A stretch of 64,000 nucleotides of DNA from Prunus persica (Eukaryota; Streptophyta; Magnoliopsida; Rosales; Rosaceae), in the NCBI RefSeq assembly GCF_000346465.2, contig NC_034009.1:33335251-33399250 (forward strand). Direction: 5' to 3'. A program made the translations under genes and the position numbers. Positions within the stretch are counted from its first letter, which is position 1, and each line of letters opens with the position of its first letter. Of this stretch, positions 13,394 to 25,957 are shown piece by piece. The notes below the pieces were generated by a model, which saw nothing but the letters and a program-made list of their open reading frames with translations, made no database searches and was not told the DNA's origin.

Positions 13394-16300
13394 ATGATAT
13401 TGGACGGAATCGGAGACGAAGAGAAATGGCTGGCAGAAGGAATCGCCGGCATTCAACACCATGCCTTTTACATGCATCGTGCTCTGGTACTTTAATTTCC
13501 AATTCTGATCCTAAACTACATTCCTACAAATTCTTTTATCCAATGATCTTAAACCCTAATTCTCCTCGATCTTGTCGATTTTTCAATTCCCTCAGGACGC
13601 GAACAATCTCAGAGACGCTCTCAAATACTCGGCCCTGATGCTGTCTGAGCTCCGAACCTCGAGGCTTTCGCCTCACAAATACTACGATCTCTGTAACGTT
13701 TCATATATATTTTTCACCCAAATGCTCTTCTAAGCTTTGATTCAATTCGATATGGTGATCTAATTGTTGATTTGGACGTTTGACGTTTCATGGTTGATTT
13801 CATAGATATGCGAGCCTTCGATGAATTGAGGAAGCTGGAGATGTTCTTCAAGGACGAGAGCAGACATGGTGTTTCGATTGTTGATCTCTACGAACTTGTT
13901 CAGCATGCTGGCAACATATTACCAAGATTGTAAGTTGCCTAGAACTTCCATTGAATGACATCCCATCATTGTGAGGAAATGTTGTCCTTTCTCAACAAAC
14001 TTAGATAAGTGTTGGACGTGCCAGGTCTCTAACTTCTCAAAGTTAAATTATGCCTATTCCCTTAAGACGAGCCTTGCCATACACACAGGGTTGTGCTATG
14101 TATATACAAGAGTTTCTTTCTCGTTTTTAATTATATACGTTGATCGTGCTTTTTATATAATGACATATCTGCTCTCATCCAATCATATGCGTTTCATTTC
14201 TGCCTGTAGCAAAAACGAATCTCTTTAGTGTTTTTGTTCTTGGGTTCCTCCTTGTGCAATGAGTTGAGTTATTTGTTCCGGTTATATCAACTTTCAATGT
14301 ATATGAAGTTCCTGTTGCTTATTTAACAGGTATCTCCTATGTACGGTAGGTTCTGTGTACATTAAATCTAAGGAAGCACCTGCCAAGGATGTGCTTAAAG
14401 ATCTTGTGGAAATGTGTCGTGCCATTCAACATCCAATGCGTGGGCTCTTTCTAAGAAGCTATCTTTCTCAAGTCAGTAGAGATAAGTTACCTGATATTGG
14501 TTCTGAGTATGAAGGGTAAGATTGTTTTCTTGGCCAGATTTTTTTTTTTTTTAAATTTCTTGTGAAAGAAGTCTGTCATTTCAGTCGTTGATTTATCTTT
14601 TCTTTCTCTCTCTCCTTTTTTCTTTATCCATTTCCTTGTTCAATGTTTGTATGCTTGATACTACTGATTTGAAAATATCTCATACATTGTCTGACAAAAA
14701 AGAGAATGATTTTTGATTATGGAAATATACGGAATTTATCACATCTTTCTGTTCTTTCCCAATTCTAGTTGGTTTTAGATTGAGAATAATTATAAGTCTT
14801 TGACTCCTGTATGTACATCAAATCAACAGAAGAAGGGAATATGTTATATAGGCCAAAAAACATTTGCTTTTGCTGGGATGGATTTCCTGTTGCTTGATTT
14901 GATTCATATTCCAATATCCTTGCAGAGATGCTGACACTGTCATGGATGCTGTAGATTTTGTGCTACAGAATTTCACAGAGATGAATAAGCTTTGGGTTCG
15001 AATGCAGTATCAGGTTTGTTCAACATCTATGTAATTTATCTGCCCTAATGTCTGAATATGCATGGCACCAGAGTACTTGCATGCCATAGAGGTAAAAATG
15101 AACCATGAGGGCATGATTTTTGGCCATGCAGGTGTTATGGTGCTTGTGAATCATTCATACTCTTTGGCGATCTTGAGTTGAGGCCTTCTGTTGGGCTTTC
15201 TGGTCTGCAGGGACCTGGTCGGGTGAGAGAGAAGCATGAAAAGGAAAGAAGTGAACTTCGTGATCTTGTAATATCGAAAATCTGAATCTATCAGCAGATG
15301 AAACAGTGCACAACACATTGTAATAGAGAAATTACACCTTTCTGAATTGTCTTGATAGGTTGGGAAAAATCTACATGTTCTCAGTCAGATAGAAGGCGTG
15401 GAACTTGAATTGTACAAAGACACTGTTCTTCCCAGAGTATTAGAACAGGTTCTATTTTCTATTTCCCTTCTCAATAAGATTTTGTTTAGTTAATTTTAAA
15501 TACTTTCCCTTATGGCAGAGCCCTATACTAACAACTTGTCTTTTTGTAATATTTCAAACTTTTATCCAAATTGGTGTGTACAGGTTATCAACTGTAAAGA
15601 TGAGCTGGCCCAATATTATTTGATGGATTGCATAATCCAGGTCTTTCCAGATGAGTACCACTTGCAGACACTGGAGACATTATTGGCTGCATTCCCCCAG
15701 CTTCAGGTGGGTACCAATATCGTTTTTCTCTCCGTTGTTTGATTTTCACTTGATTGTGTATGTTTTCTTATTTATTTAAGTATATTGTTATATATGCATG
15801 TTTGAAGCCATGTTTTCCCATTATGTATAGTTGAAATAGTAGCTCAAGCCACAAAAGCCAAATTGGTTACTTGCTTTGATATCTGGTGGCTCATAGCAGC
15901 CTGATTGTGTCATTTATTTTATATTTGAGAGAATTCGCCCAACCAAAGCAGTTTTTTGACTCATTTTACCTCTGCATTGTATATTTTCAAATGCAGCCAA
16001 CAGTTGATATCAAGACTGTGTTATCTCAATTAATGGAGAGGTTATCAAATTATGCTGCGTCAAGCACAGATGTGAGTTATCTCAAAATCATCTTCTGGGT
16101 CATGCTTTTGGATTTTGTTACCACTTTTGCAATTTTTTATGGCTTCTTCCATTCCTGGGTGTTGCAGTTTTGATGATTGTGGATTTTTCTTGTTCAAGGT
16201 ATTACCTGAATTTCTTCAAGTGGAAGCCTTCTCTAAATTAAGCAGTGCTATTGGGAGGGTAAGCTGGCTATTTCCAATTTCATTGAGATTAAAAGAGATG

Positions 16301-19300
16301 CAATAGGGATGGTGCATTTACCCTCATGTTCTCTGCATTTAGGGATGGTGCATTTACCCACATTTCATAAAATCTAGATAATCCAATGTTTATGGCTATT
16401 CCACATCACCTACAATAAGTTTGTTTCCTTTTTCTATAAACTAACGGCGTTACCTCTATTTTCCTCTCAACTCTCACTCATCTTCTCTTCATGTCTTATA
16501 CACCCCATTTCTTTTTCTTACATTATTTTCTCGTCAGTTCAATATGAATGATCAATTTTGGCTACTAATCCCTTCTTTTTTTTTCTTCTTTTTTTAAATC
16601 AGTATTCATGGTGATTTGTGAAAAATCCTCTAATAGCTAGAATATACAGCATTGATTTCTATAAATAAATAAAAACCCTTAATATGAGAAATTGAAAAAT
16701 CTTTGTAGAAATTTGGCTTTAAAAGTCAAGAAGAAAAGCACAAAGTCATTGCAAGTCGCAAATCTGTTCCAATTGATAGCTGTCAAATTCCAAATACACT
16801 AGGGCATGAAGTAGTTGATGTATAGTTAATAGGAAATTGTATACTCACTAATATGTTGCCCCATGAACAAACTTCTCTGAGAAAAACAGATGTCCTCTTT
16901 ATTAGACAAGCCATTTGCTGTTTCATGTTAATTATGAAACATGCATATCTTTATTGTTAGTACCCTTTGTTTGAAGTCCAGAAGTGTGCTATTTTAATAA
17001 ATCAGCTATACAAATTTCAGGTGATAGAAGCGCAGATTGACATGCCTATTGTTGGATCCATATCTCTTTACGTCTCTCTTCTTACATTTACACTCCGTGT
17101 TCATCCTGATCGCCTTGATTATGTGGATCAAGTACTGGTAAGGTCTGCAAAAAAAACTAATTTTAGTTACTATAAGCTTTCCGAAACTTCTGCATGCCCT
17201 CTGAGGGAGAATACCTGCCTATCAACATAGCCTGCGACATGGATGCCATCTCCTTTGAGATCTCGTTTAGATATGGATTATGTGGGCCATGTTTGTAACC
17301 AAGTTAACTGGTGATTGTTTTGTTATATATATAATTTTTTTTTCAGGGAGCATGTGTTAAGAAGCTATCTGGAACAACCAAGCTTGAGGACAATAGAGCC
17401 ATAAAACAGGTTGTTGCGCTGTTAAGTGCTCCCTTGGAAAAATACGATGACATTGTCACAGCCCTCACACTTTCTAATTATCCTCGAGTTATGGATCATC
17501 TTGATAATGGAACAAATAAAGTCATGGCAGTGGTCATTATTCAAAGCATTATGAAAAACAATTCTTGTATCTCCACCGCTGATAAGGTATGTTTCTTCTA
17601 TTTATTCTATTTTACAAATTTTTCTTCTTATAATGTGGTATATTGCTTCTTGTAGGTGGAGGTGTTGTTTGAATTAATTAAAGGACTCATCAAGGATTTG
17701 GATTGTACTTCTGCAGATGAGGTGCATTTCAAAACTGTTATTGTAATAGGAATATTTAGTTTATTGTATAAAGGTTTTAGCATCTCTTAGTAACCTACTT
17801 TTTAAGTCGCTTGATCCACATGATTTTTTCTTTTTAATGTAAATTTAATTTCACCAAAAACACTCGATGATATATTTTTGCTTTTTTTGGTTGACCTTGG
17901 TCTTTTCTTGTGTTATTTTCTACTGATAGCTTGATGAGGAGGATTTTGGAGAGGAACAAAATTCTGTTGCTCGCCTTATACACATGCTTTATAATGATGA
18001 TCCAGAGGAAATGTTAAAGGTAAGTCATTGATGTCATTAAGGTTTTATTGTTTCTCTTGATGCTAATGTTGGTTGAAATTTCTGCATCCATCTAGAAGTT
18101 GTTTTCTGAAGCTAACTTACTCTTAGGTTGTATTGATGTTACTGGAAAATTATCCTTTTGGAAATTATGTATGTCAGACTTGTGAGAGCATGATAATCCT
18201 CAGTGCCCATATATGACAGTCATTTAGACCCATTTGCAGGAGTCGCCTTCATTTGCATTTCTGATGTGCAGATTTGCGCATGTTGCATTTCTGACTGCCA
18301 TTTAGACCCAGTTGAAAGTACCGCCCTCATTAGCATTTCTGATGTGCAGATTTACGCATGTTGCATTTTTGTCGAGATGCTTGTGTCTGTTATTATTTTT
18401 ATCTTTGTTACAGTTCTTAGGCATGCATAGGGACACACGGCGATAGATGAATAATATCTCAATATTCAAAATTCGAAGGGACTCATTAATTTCCTGTTTC
18501 TCATGTCTGGAATTAAGAGAGTAGGCAATAATGTTGAAGGGTTGTACAAAGTGTTGGTTGTGGCTTGCAGTTGGTTCCATGTACGAAATTCATTGTTTTT
18601 TATTTTAACTTCAGAGAAATCTTTAATTTTATGATACCTTCAGATCTTATGTACGGTCAAGAAGCACATAATGAGTGGAGGACCAAAGCGCCTACCTTTT
18701 ACTGTTCCTCCTCTTATATTATCTGCACTCAAGGTATGCTATGCCTCTTTGTGCTTCAAATTGTGGCATGTTTGCTGTTTCATTTTGTCTATGTATGAAC
18801 TTTTCATTATGAAGTAGTGGAGTGTATTAAAATCACCTCCCAAAATGTTGGTTGTGGCTGCAGTTGGTTAGGCGGCTGCAAGGTCAGGATGGAGAGGTAG
18901 TCGGAGAAGAGATGCCTGCCACACCAAAGAAAATTTTTCAGATTTTAAATCAGGTAATTAGATGAATGCACTTGGTCGCTTCTTAGTTTGTTTGGCCATA
19001 ATCCTTGCTGAAGACCTTTTATTTTTATGTGTGGTGATCATTGTGCTTCTACTTCATACATGTCTTCATATTTCTATAAGGATGCTTCTACTTTATTTCA
19101 GACTATTGAAGCTCTTTCCTCAGTTCCATCTCCTGAACTGGCGTTAAGGTTGTACTTGGAATGTGCTGAGGTATGCAACATCTGTGAGAATGCATGGTGT
19201 GCAGGCTTTGCAGTTTGGGTCATGCATGTTCTTATAGCATCATCCTGTAAACCTTGAAATTAGGGCTATACCATTGTGGCTGCAGACTGTCTGTTGGTTT

Positions 19301-20462
19301 TTGACCTCTTTGTTTTGATTCATGCACAATCAGGCTGCTAATGACTGTGATCTTGAACCTGTTGCTTATGAATTCTTCACTCAGGCGTTTGTATTATATG
19401 AAGAAGAAGTTGCGGTAATTGTTTGTCAATCAGTATCTTGTAATTTATTGCATAGATCTGAAGGAAGTGGTTTCTAGTAGTATTTCTATAAAAAGACTGT
19501 CTAGTGTGGCATTTTCTAGCCTTAATAATTCTACATCATAATGTACCCTCAATTTTAGGATTCCAAAGCCCAGGTGACTGCAATACATCTCATTATTGGG
19601 ACTCTCCAGAGGATGAATGTATTTGGCATTGAGAACAGGGATACTTTAACACACAAGGCCACAGGGGTAATAATCCTTTCGTATCATTTGATCATTGGTT
19701 TTCAATTTGTTGCTGTGAAACACCCTAATTTATGTTTGTTTCTTCGGTCAGTATTCAGCAAAGCTTTTGAAGAAACCTGATCAGTGCCGAGCGGTGTACG
19801 CATGTTCACATCTTTTTTGGGTTGATGATCAGGATGGTGTTAAAGATGGAGAAAGGTAAGTCTACCCAAAATCAATGTATTGGATTTATGCATGTTGATG
19901 CATTTTTGTCTGCAGTTGCACAAATATTCGCATGTTGGGTTATCTTTGTTATGGAGCAAGTTTATGGTGGTTAAAACCTGTAATTACAACAAGTAGTGCT
20001 GTTTTTTTACAGGGTCTTGCTTTGTTTAAAGCGTGCCTTGAGAATTGCAAATGCTGCTCAACAGATGGCCAGTGTAACTCGGGGTAGCAGTGGGCCAGTC
20101 ACGCTCTTTGTTGAGATACTGAACAAGTCAGTTGTTTTTTACTGTGCCAGATTGAAGTGTAATTTAAGTAGCAGTGGGCCAGTCACGCTCTTTCATTCTT
20201 TATTGCTACGGTGTTGTATAATTTAAGGTTGATTCATGAGTTTTGCATCAGGTACCTCTACTTCTTTGAGAAAGGAAACCCCCAGATTACAAGTGCTGCA
20301 ATCCAGGGATTGGTGGAGTTAATTAAAACTGAGATGCAAAGCGACTCTACAAATGTGAGTCCAGCCCCAGATGCATTTTTCAGCAGCACATTGCGGTACA
20401 TACAGTTCCAGAAACAGAAAGGTGGGGTAATGGGCGAGAAATATTCCCCTATCAAGGTCTGA
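13394..20462 (+). CDS. VPS35: Retromer core subunit VPS35
   Basis: There are 22 coding exons, phase-consistent, totalling 790 aa: 13394-13486, 13596-13692, 13806-13929, 14330-14515, 14926-15013, 15211-15267, 15359-15448, 15584-15706, 15997-16071, 16199-16258, 17021-17137, 17347-17586, 17656-17721, 17930-18019, 18644-18733, 18864-18953, 19102-19170, 19334-19414, 19559-19666, 19752-19855, 20013-20126, 20252-20462. The length matches plant VPS35 proteins (about 787-790 aa). Diagnostic stretches include [31 protein letters not shown], the [15 protein letters not shown] region that in the family contacts VPS26, and [20 protein letters not shown]35 is the alpha-solenoid scaffold of retromer, binding VPS26 near its N-terminus and VPS29 near its C-terminus, and acts at endosomes in recycling vacuolar sorting receptors. 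Nothing is missing or disrupted. A fragment of its 3' end recurs at 25962-26790. Confidence 0.97.
18225..18372 (+). repeat. Intronic tandem duplication of about 75-80 bp in VPS35
   Basis: Within the intron between 18019 and 18644 a unit containing CATTTAGACCCA, CATTTCTGATGTGCAGATTT and CGCATGTTGCATTT occurs twice in succession with minor differences. It lies outside the splice sites. Confidence 0.75.
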
Positions 20463-22130
20463 CTCTGGTTTAAAGAGATTGTCATATTGGAGGACAATAA
20501 AGTTTGGGGTTGAGAGGAAGAACGATGAGGAGAGCCGACGTGTGAGTATAGTCTATGAAAAATGCCCCTGAATCCTAAATGAGGAGCAGCTATGTGCAGT
20601 TTCTTTTCCTCTTTCCCTTTAGGCAGTTGGCGCTTGTCAACAGGACAAAATCATTCTAGCGTGCAAAAGCTCTACATGAAGTTTGGGATTGACATTGCAG
20701 CGAAGCTTGTTATTTATTTATTTAATTTTCTTTTTGTGGGAAATGATATTGTTAGATTTCAAGTTGATTGGAGATCTGAAGGATTATTCTGTATGCAACT
20801 CAGTTGAAATTGTATGATGTATAATTAGTGTTGTTACATTCAAATTATCGAAAACTTGGTATTGGATAAACAGGCGTAAGCGAGAATAATCCTCTCATTT
20901 TCTTTCTGAACTGTTTCTTTAACTATTAGTACAAGGAGTAAGTTCATTCTCCAATGGCTTTGATTTTACCTTTCCATTTTTATAAATTGATTTTATGTGT
21001 CTTTTTTTTTTTATTGAAAAGATTTTATGCGTCTTTGCTTTATAGAATTTTCTAAGAAACAGATGTCCCAAACTGACACAGCTGAGGAATTTTCTTATAA
21101 ATAATGTAAGAGGAAGGATTAAGTATAACTCTTGCTTTCCGGAAATGCTATATGGAACTAGTACTTTTTGAAAAATGCTAAGTTTATCACGTTTTTATAT
21201 CATATTTTATACCACCTTTCTAATAGGGTTATATTAAAGAAGATGATATATAATGTGGTATAAAAATGTAGTAAGCCTAGCATTGTCAATTATATCTTTG
21301 AAAAACAAAAAGTTGGGTTTGTTTTTTGTGTGAATATTTATGCACTTAACATTTAAAACTACTGGGCCTTCGATAATTCAATACCATCCATGATTAGATT
21401 GAGCTTACTGAGTTTATCGCATTATATTTTTCAGTTTTGATATGGGCTGATCATCTGCCCATGTTCTTAAATTACTTGTCATTTTGAATTCTGCAGAAAT
21501 GGGTACATAGCCTGCATTGCTGTTGGTAGATATAATTTTTAAAACATTGTACATTTATGATGATCGTTGGTCAAGGAAAGCTGTTGATGACATCATTCCA
21601 AAAGGTTTACAATGAAAAGTTTTGCAGCAGCCCCTGCTCAGGTCATGGAACGACAAGTGAGGGTGCAATCACATGTTGGCTGCTACAGACTTCTCCACTG
21701 GTCATAGGATATAATTGGGCTTGCTGACGTGCTGCCTTTTTTTTTTCTTTTTTTTTTATAAAAACATATTCGAATACACCAATTTTTTCTTTTTTAAAAA
21801 ATAAAATTAATTTTTTAATTTAATATTTGTTATTAATAAATATCTTAGCCTTATTTAATTACTTTAATTACTAACTATATTTCAATTATTATTTGTTTAG
21901 TGAATAATTAGTATTCAAATATTTTAATTAATTTCATAAATTAGTCAATACATATAGTAATTAATTATTTTAAATTATTTTGTGGACTTTTAAAAAAAAA
22001 ATTGGTGCAAATTAGTTTGTTTAGTTTAATATTTGTAATTAAGCAATATCTTAACCTTATTTAAATACTTTAATTAGTAATTAGTTTTACATTATTATTT
22101 CTTTGTTAATTAGTTCTTAAATATTTTAAT
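20025..22130 (+). repeat. Duplicated block 2, copy A (VPS35 3' end and flank)
   Basis: The last part of VPS35 exon 21, the final intron, exon 22, the 3' UTR and an AT-rich flank recur at about 25962-27013. Copy B lacks most of the exon 21-intron 21 junction and about 1 kb corresponding to roughly 20930-21905. Confidence 0.88.
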
Positions 22131-22453
22131 TAATTTCATAAATTACTTAATAAATAGTATTTAATTTTAAAAAAAATTCTTTTATGGACTTGAAAACTAT
22201 TTTTAAAATAGTTTCTATTTTTTAAAAATCCTAGAAAATTCTTTTAGGTACCTAAAAATATTATAAAAACTATTTTAGTATTCCAAAAATTTGATTTTAG
22301 CTTCGAAACCCCAAATTCAAGTCTCAAACCAAAAACTCCAACTTCCAAATTAATTCCAAAACCGTTCTCAAGTCTTGAACCATAATCATAAGTATACTCT
22401 ATGGCACTTATAACTCGATTACACTTGAATACTCACGTAACTCTACCTAGTAT
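20463..22453. other. VPS35 3' UTR followed by AT-rich repeats
   Basis: The segment 20463 to about 20880 is likely 3' UTR and terminator sequence. From 21.7 kb on, two diverged tandem copies of an AT-rich unit of about 200 bp are visible (about 21800-21990 and 22000-22180), sharing TTAATTAATTTCATAAATTA and TAATTAGTAATTAG-like segments. No coding gene. Confidence 0.6.
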
Positions 22454-22811
22454 TTTAGGTTAGGCTTAAATGTTAAAATGGTCCTTGTGTTTTATCTCAT
22501 AGGCCAATTTAGTCCATGTGTTATTAATTTGGCCAATTTGGTCCTTGTGTTTGTATATGTTAGTCAATGTGGTCCATTCCCTTCAAAATATAAAATATAA
22601 AATATTTAAAATTAATTAAAATAAAAACGGTAATTGATTATAAAATTTTAAATTCAATCTGAAAATGGAATATTTTTTTTTTAAATTTCACCTTCCCCAA
22701 TTTCGCGCACACACCTCAACCACCTCCCAAATCCAGCCACCCTCACCACCACCACTCCAACCCCAAACCATAGCCACCCTCACCACCATTCCAACCCCAC
22801 CTAACCACAAC

Positions 22812-22848
<37 letters not shown>

Positions 22849-23348
22849 CTTCCTCTCTGACAAATCACGAAGATCTTCATAGCCGGTCACCGTAACCTTG
22901 ATGGCTCTACCGCTAATTGATCATCCTCGCTGCAGCAAAAGTCAACGATATTCAGGCCAATGGATCGAAGAGGAGAGAGAGATGAAGGGTAGAGTATGAG
23001 AAAATCTTAAACATAAGAGAGAAGAAAAATTGCAGCAAGAAAAGAGTAGGCATCAATTCAACTAAGAACCCTTTTTTTTCCTACAGGAATCGAGATCATT
23101 TGAGGTTGAGGTTGTGTGGCTTTTAATCATTTTAGCATTATTATTATTTGAGTTTAAATCTTTAGAATTAATTACAGATTAAATATTTTTATTTATTTAT
23201 AGGTTTTAACATAATTTTGACAGAAAGGATCAAATTTGTTAACATATACAAACACATGGACTAAATTGGCCAAATTAATAACACAGAGACTAAATTGGCC
23301 AATAAGGTAAAACATAGGGACCATTTCGACATTTAAGCCTTTAGGTTA
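22454..23348. mobile_element. Non-autonomous Mutator-like element (MULE) with perfect 9-bp TSD
   Basis: The body is 22463-23339 (877 bp). The direct repeat TTTAGGTTA lies at 22454-22462 and 23340-23348. The ends are long inverted repeats of about 120 bp: the left begins GGCTTAAATGTTAAAATGG and the right, read inward, begins GGCTTAAATGTCGAAATGG. Long terminal inverted repeats plus a 9-bp target duplication are diagnostic of the Mutator superfamily. There is no transposase. The interior has a Pro/Thr-rich open frame and a (CT) array at about 22814-22844; neither looks like a host gene. Confidence 0.88.
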
Positions 23349-23623
23349 CTCCCAGTGCTATATCGCTGGTCGCAAGTCTGCAACTTTTGGATTTTGTTGA
23401 ATGAGAATGGGACGAGCTCAAAACGCGTTAACGGACTGTGGCCGTTGACCACCCAAAAAAAAAAAAAAAAAAACAACCGTGTGGCCATTCTCCTGGTCCG
23501 TGTAGGACTAGGAACCCATGTTTCCGTAAAAGCCCATCCAATACAATGAGCCCAAAAGAAATAGAGTTCAAAGTAAAATTGAATTAGGTCGAGGGCATTA
23601 TTGGTATAAAAAATATGCCGGTC

Positions 23624-23631
23624 TATATAAA
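23624..23631 (+). promoter_or_regulatory. TATA box of copy B
   Basis: TATATAAA in the same context and at the same distance (161 bases) from the ATG as in copy A at 7484-7491. The core promoter was therefore retained in the duplicate. Confidence 0.65.
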
Positions 23632-23784
23632 GCCACGCTGTTATTGAAGATGCACTCGAGGATCTATTGCCGTCAAAAGACCTCCAAGCTAGAGAACCGA
23701 AAAACTCTGTGCTAGGGTTTTGCGAAAGTTCCGATCTAGTTAAGCGATTAGGTTGTGGGGAAATTATTTTTTGTTAATTGAAAG

Positions 23785-25941
23785 ATGGCTCGGGCCTTGA
23801 AGTACACCTTTAGCGATTATGCGAGGAACGCAGTGAGTAGAGAGGCCTTGCTCGAACCGACTAAGGTTTGTTGAGCAATTTGGTTGTGCTTTTTCTGGGC
23901 CTCTCCCCCTATCTCTTTCTGCGACATGTAATCACTGTAATATATGCCTGACCTTGTATTCTAGCATTGTCTGTCAGTTTTTTTTAAACGGTGGGTCTTG
24001 TGGGTATTCAAGAATGGCCTATTTTTATGATTCTTCCTTATCATGTAGGGATGGGGTTGATGGGTTTCCTGTGGAAACTAATTTGAAATTATTTTTGGTG
24101 ATAGATCCCGATTTGTTCTTGGAAAATATAGACAAATCTGAGTTTTTCAAGGGAAAAATTGTAGGTTATTCTAAGTTTTTTTGGGGCAAATCTTGAACAA
24201 AGTTTGAGTTTTTCTTCGTGTATATTAATATATCTTGACTCCCTTTTTTTGTTTTTTGGTAATTGAGATAGATCGTGAGTTTCTTTTTGCCATGTACTGA
24301 CAAAAGAACTGTCTTTTTTTTCTGGAAAGAATTGTACGTTTGAACATGTATGTTACATAATTACTAATGCGAATCTTAGGGTGTTTTAATTTTTTTCCAG
24401 ATTAATATCACAACCCAAAACTACATTATATGTCCATTCGTTGATTGTAGTTGGGGTAAAGTTTGATCTTGGAAGGGTCAAGAACTCATAAGTTGATTTA
24501 GAATTGTGGTTTTCATTGACAAGAAATGAGAATTAGGTTATGGACCTTGTAATGGGTTATCACCGTTTCTATCTTGATTAGAAGCTGAATTTGTGGGGTT
24601 AACTGTGGTGTCATCAGGTTGGTGTAAATTTTGATTTATCTAAGTAGTTTACAGGTGTAGTTTTTACCAATTTCTTTCAGACTCCGAGAGTTCAGGACTT
24701 CATAGAATTTGAAGTTAAACTTTGGCTGTTGTAATTTGTAAGTAAGTGGCTTACCACTTAGTCGTCATCTGGTTAAGTATCTCGCTACTGTCTAGTAAAA
24801 CTGTACTAACCTAAAATATAGTAATGGATCAATTGTTGGTTGTTTCTTTGATCTTATTTTCTGTGTCCCAACTCTTTTGTACTAACCTAAAATTTAGTAA
24901 TGGATCAAATGTTGGTTGTTTCTTTGATCTTATTTTCTGTGTCCCAACTCTTCCTAGTAATGAGTCCGTGTAACATCAGCAGTTTCTCTACTTCTGTGCC
25001 TTAGTCATGTTTTACTGGTCTGCTCTACCAATCTTATTGAATTTATTCTGGTGCTTCAAAAGCTCCAGAGAGAGATGGAGAAAAATGGCAAGAGTCAGAG
25101 GAAGAAAGAGAGAAGGGAGATAAGGGGACAAGGGCGTAAAGAGAAGGATGAGTCCATACCTGGTTATGTTACTCTTCACAACGTGAAAAGCCTTGATGAC
25201 AAAAAGTGTTTCCAGCAAAAGAAGGGTAAAAAAGGGGAAGCAAAGGGATGGTGTCCGCAAAAAATTGAACATGAAGTTGATCAACTGGAGAGAAGTGACA
25301 TTACGAACGAACATGGGCTGCCAACCTGTATTGAGAACAATTCCTACTTGTCTGATGGAACCCAAAGCAGCAAGAAAAGCAAGAACAATTCCTACTTGTC
25401 TGATGGAACCCAAAGCAGCAAGAAAAGCAAGCCTTTGATCGTGCGCATTAAATTGCTTAAGCACAGCGAACCAAATGCCTCACTTGCCTGCTCTCCTTCT
25501 GGAAGGGTAGATTTGCTTCCTCCAGAGAGAACGGAAGTTGTTCTTGCACCCAGTCAACCCAGTGCAGAGACAAATGTAGAACTCAGGCAGGTCTCTTCAA
25601 AACCTGACCAAGATTTACCCTGTTCAACATCAAAGGGGGTCGAAACTATTGGTCAGAAAAGAAGTGCGAGTGCTGCATTTGAAGATCAGATTCAGAGTGA
25701 AGATTCACTCTATGCAAGTCTGATTGAGAATTGGATCCCTCCACCGATTCAGTTTGCCGATGTTGGTGATGGTGATGAAGAATGGCTCTTTGGGACGAAG
25801 CATCAAAACAGATGTGGGTCCAAAAGATTTAAAGCTGCTAACAATGAGGTCTCCAGTTGTACAAGGAGCACGCTGTGGCCACAAGCACAGTGGTTGTTGG
25901 AGGCTGGTGTATATGCATTACCCTTCACGGTTCCATTCTAG
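23785..25941 (+). CDS. Plant-specific protein of unknown function, copy B (intact paralogue)
   Basis: Two exons, 23785-23865 and 25063-25941, give 319 aa. Exon 1 encodes the same 27 residues as copy A. Exon 2 keeps the frame throughout. The 17 extra residues are a 48-bp in-frame tandem duplication (NNSYLSDGTQSSKKSK twice, at about 25336-25431) and one extra codon near the exon start (LQREME against LQRED). Other differences are scattered substitutions (for example KLLKHSEPNAS for KLFKHSEPDAS, DQIQ for NQIQ). The C-terminus is YALPFTVPF. The insertion is a multiple of three, there is no stop codon, and promoter and splice sites are preserved, so the gene looks usable. It has no stop-proximal 3' UTR of its own: sequence from the VPS35 3' end begins about 20 bases after the stop. 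Confidence 0.85.
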
Positions 25942-25957
25942 TTTCTCGTACATTTCA

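Larger units (their letters stand above)
23353..25957 (+). repeat. Duplicated block 1, copy B
   Basis: Direct repeat of about 7209-9467. The left breakpoint lies 4 bases from the right target duplication of the MULE. The first bases match the 5' end of the PTGES2-like gene but no PTGES2 coding exon follows, so that gene was cut off at the breakpoint. Confidence 0.9.

Noticed and set aside
22665..22895. Pro/Thr-rich small protein
   Set aside because: Inside the MULE and largely made by a (CT) array; no independent support.
25012..25464. Minus-strand 150-codon frame
   Set aside because: Antisense shadow of the copy B exon; the same shadow occurs opposite copy A.
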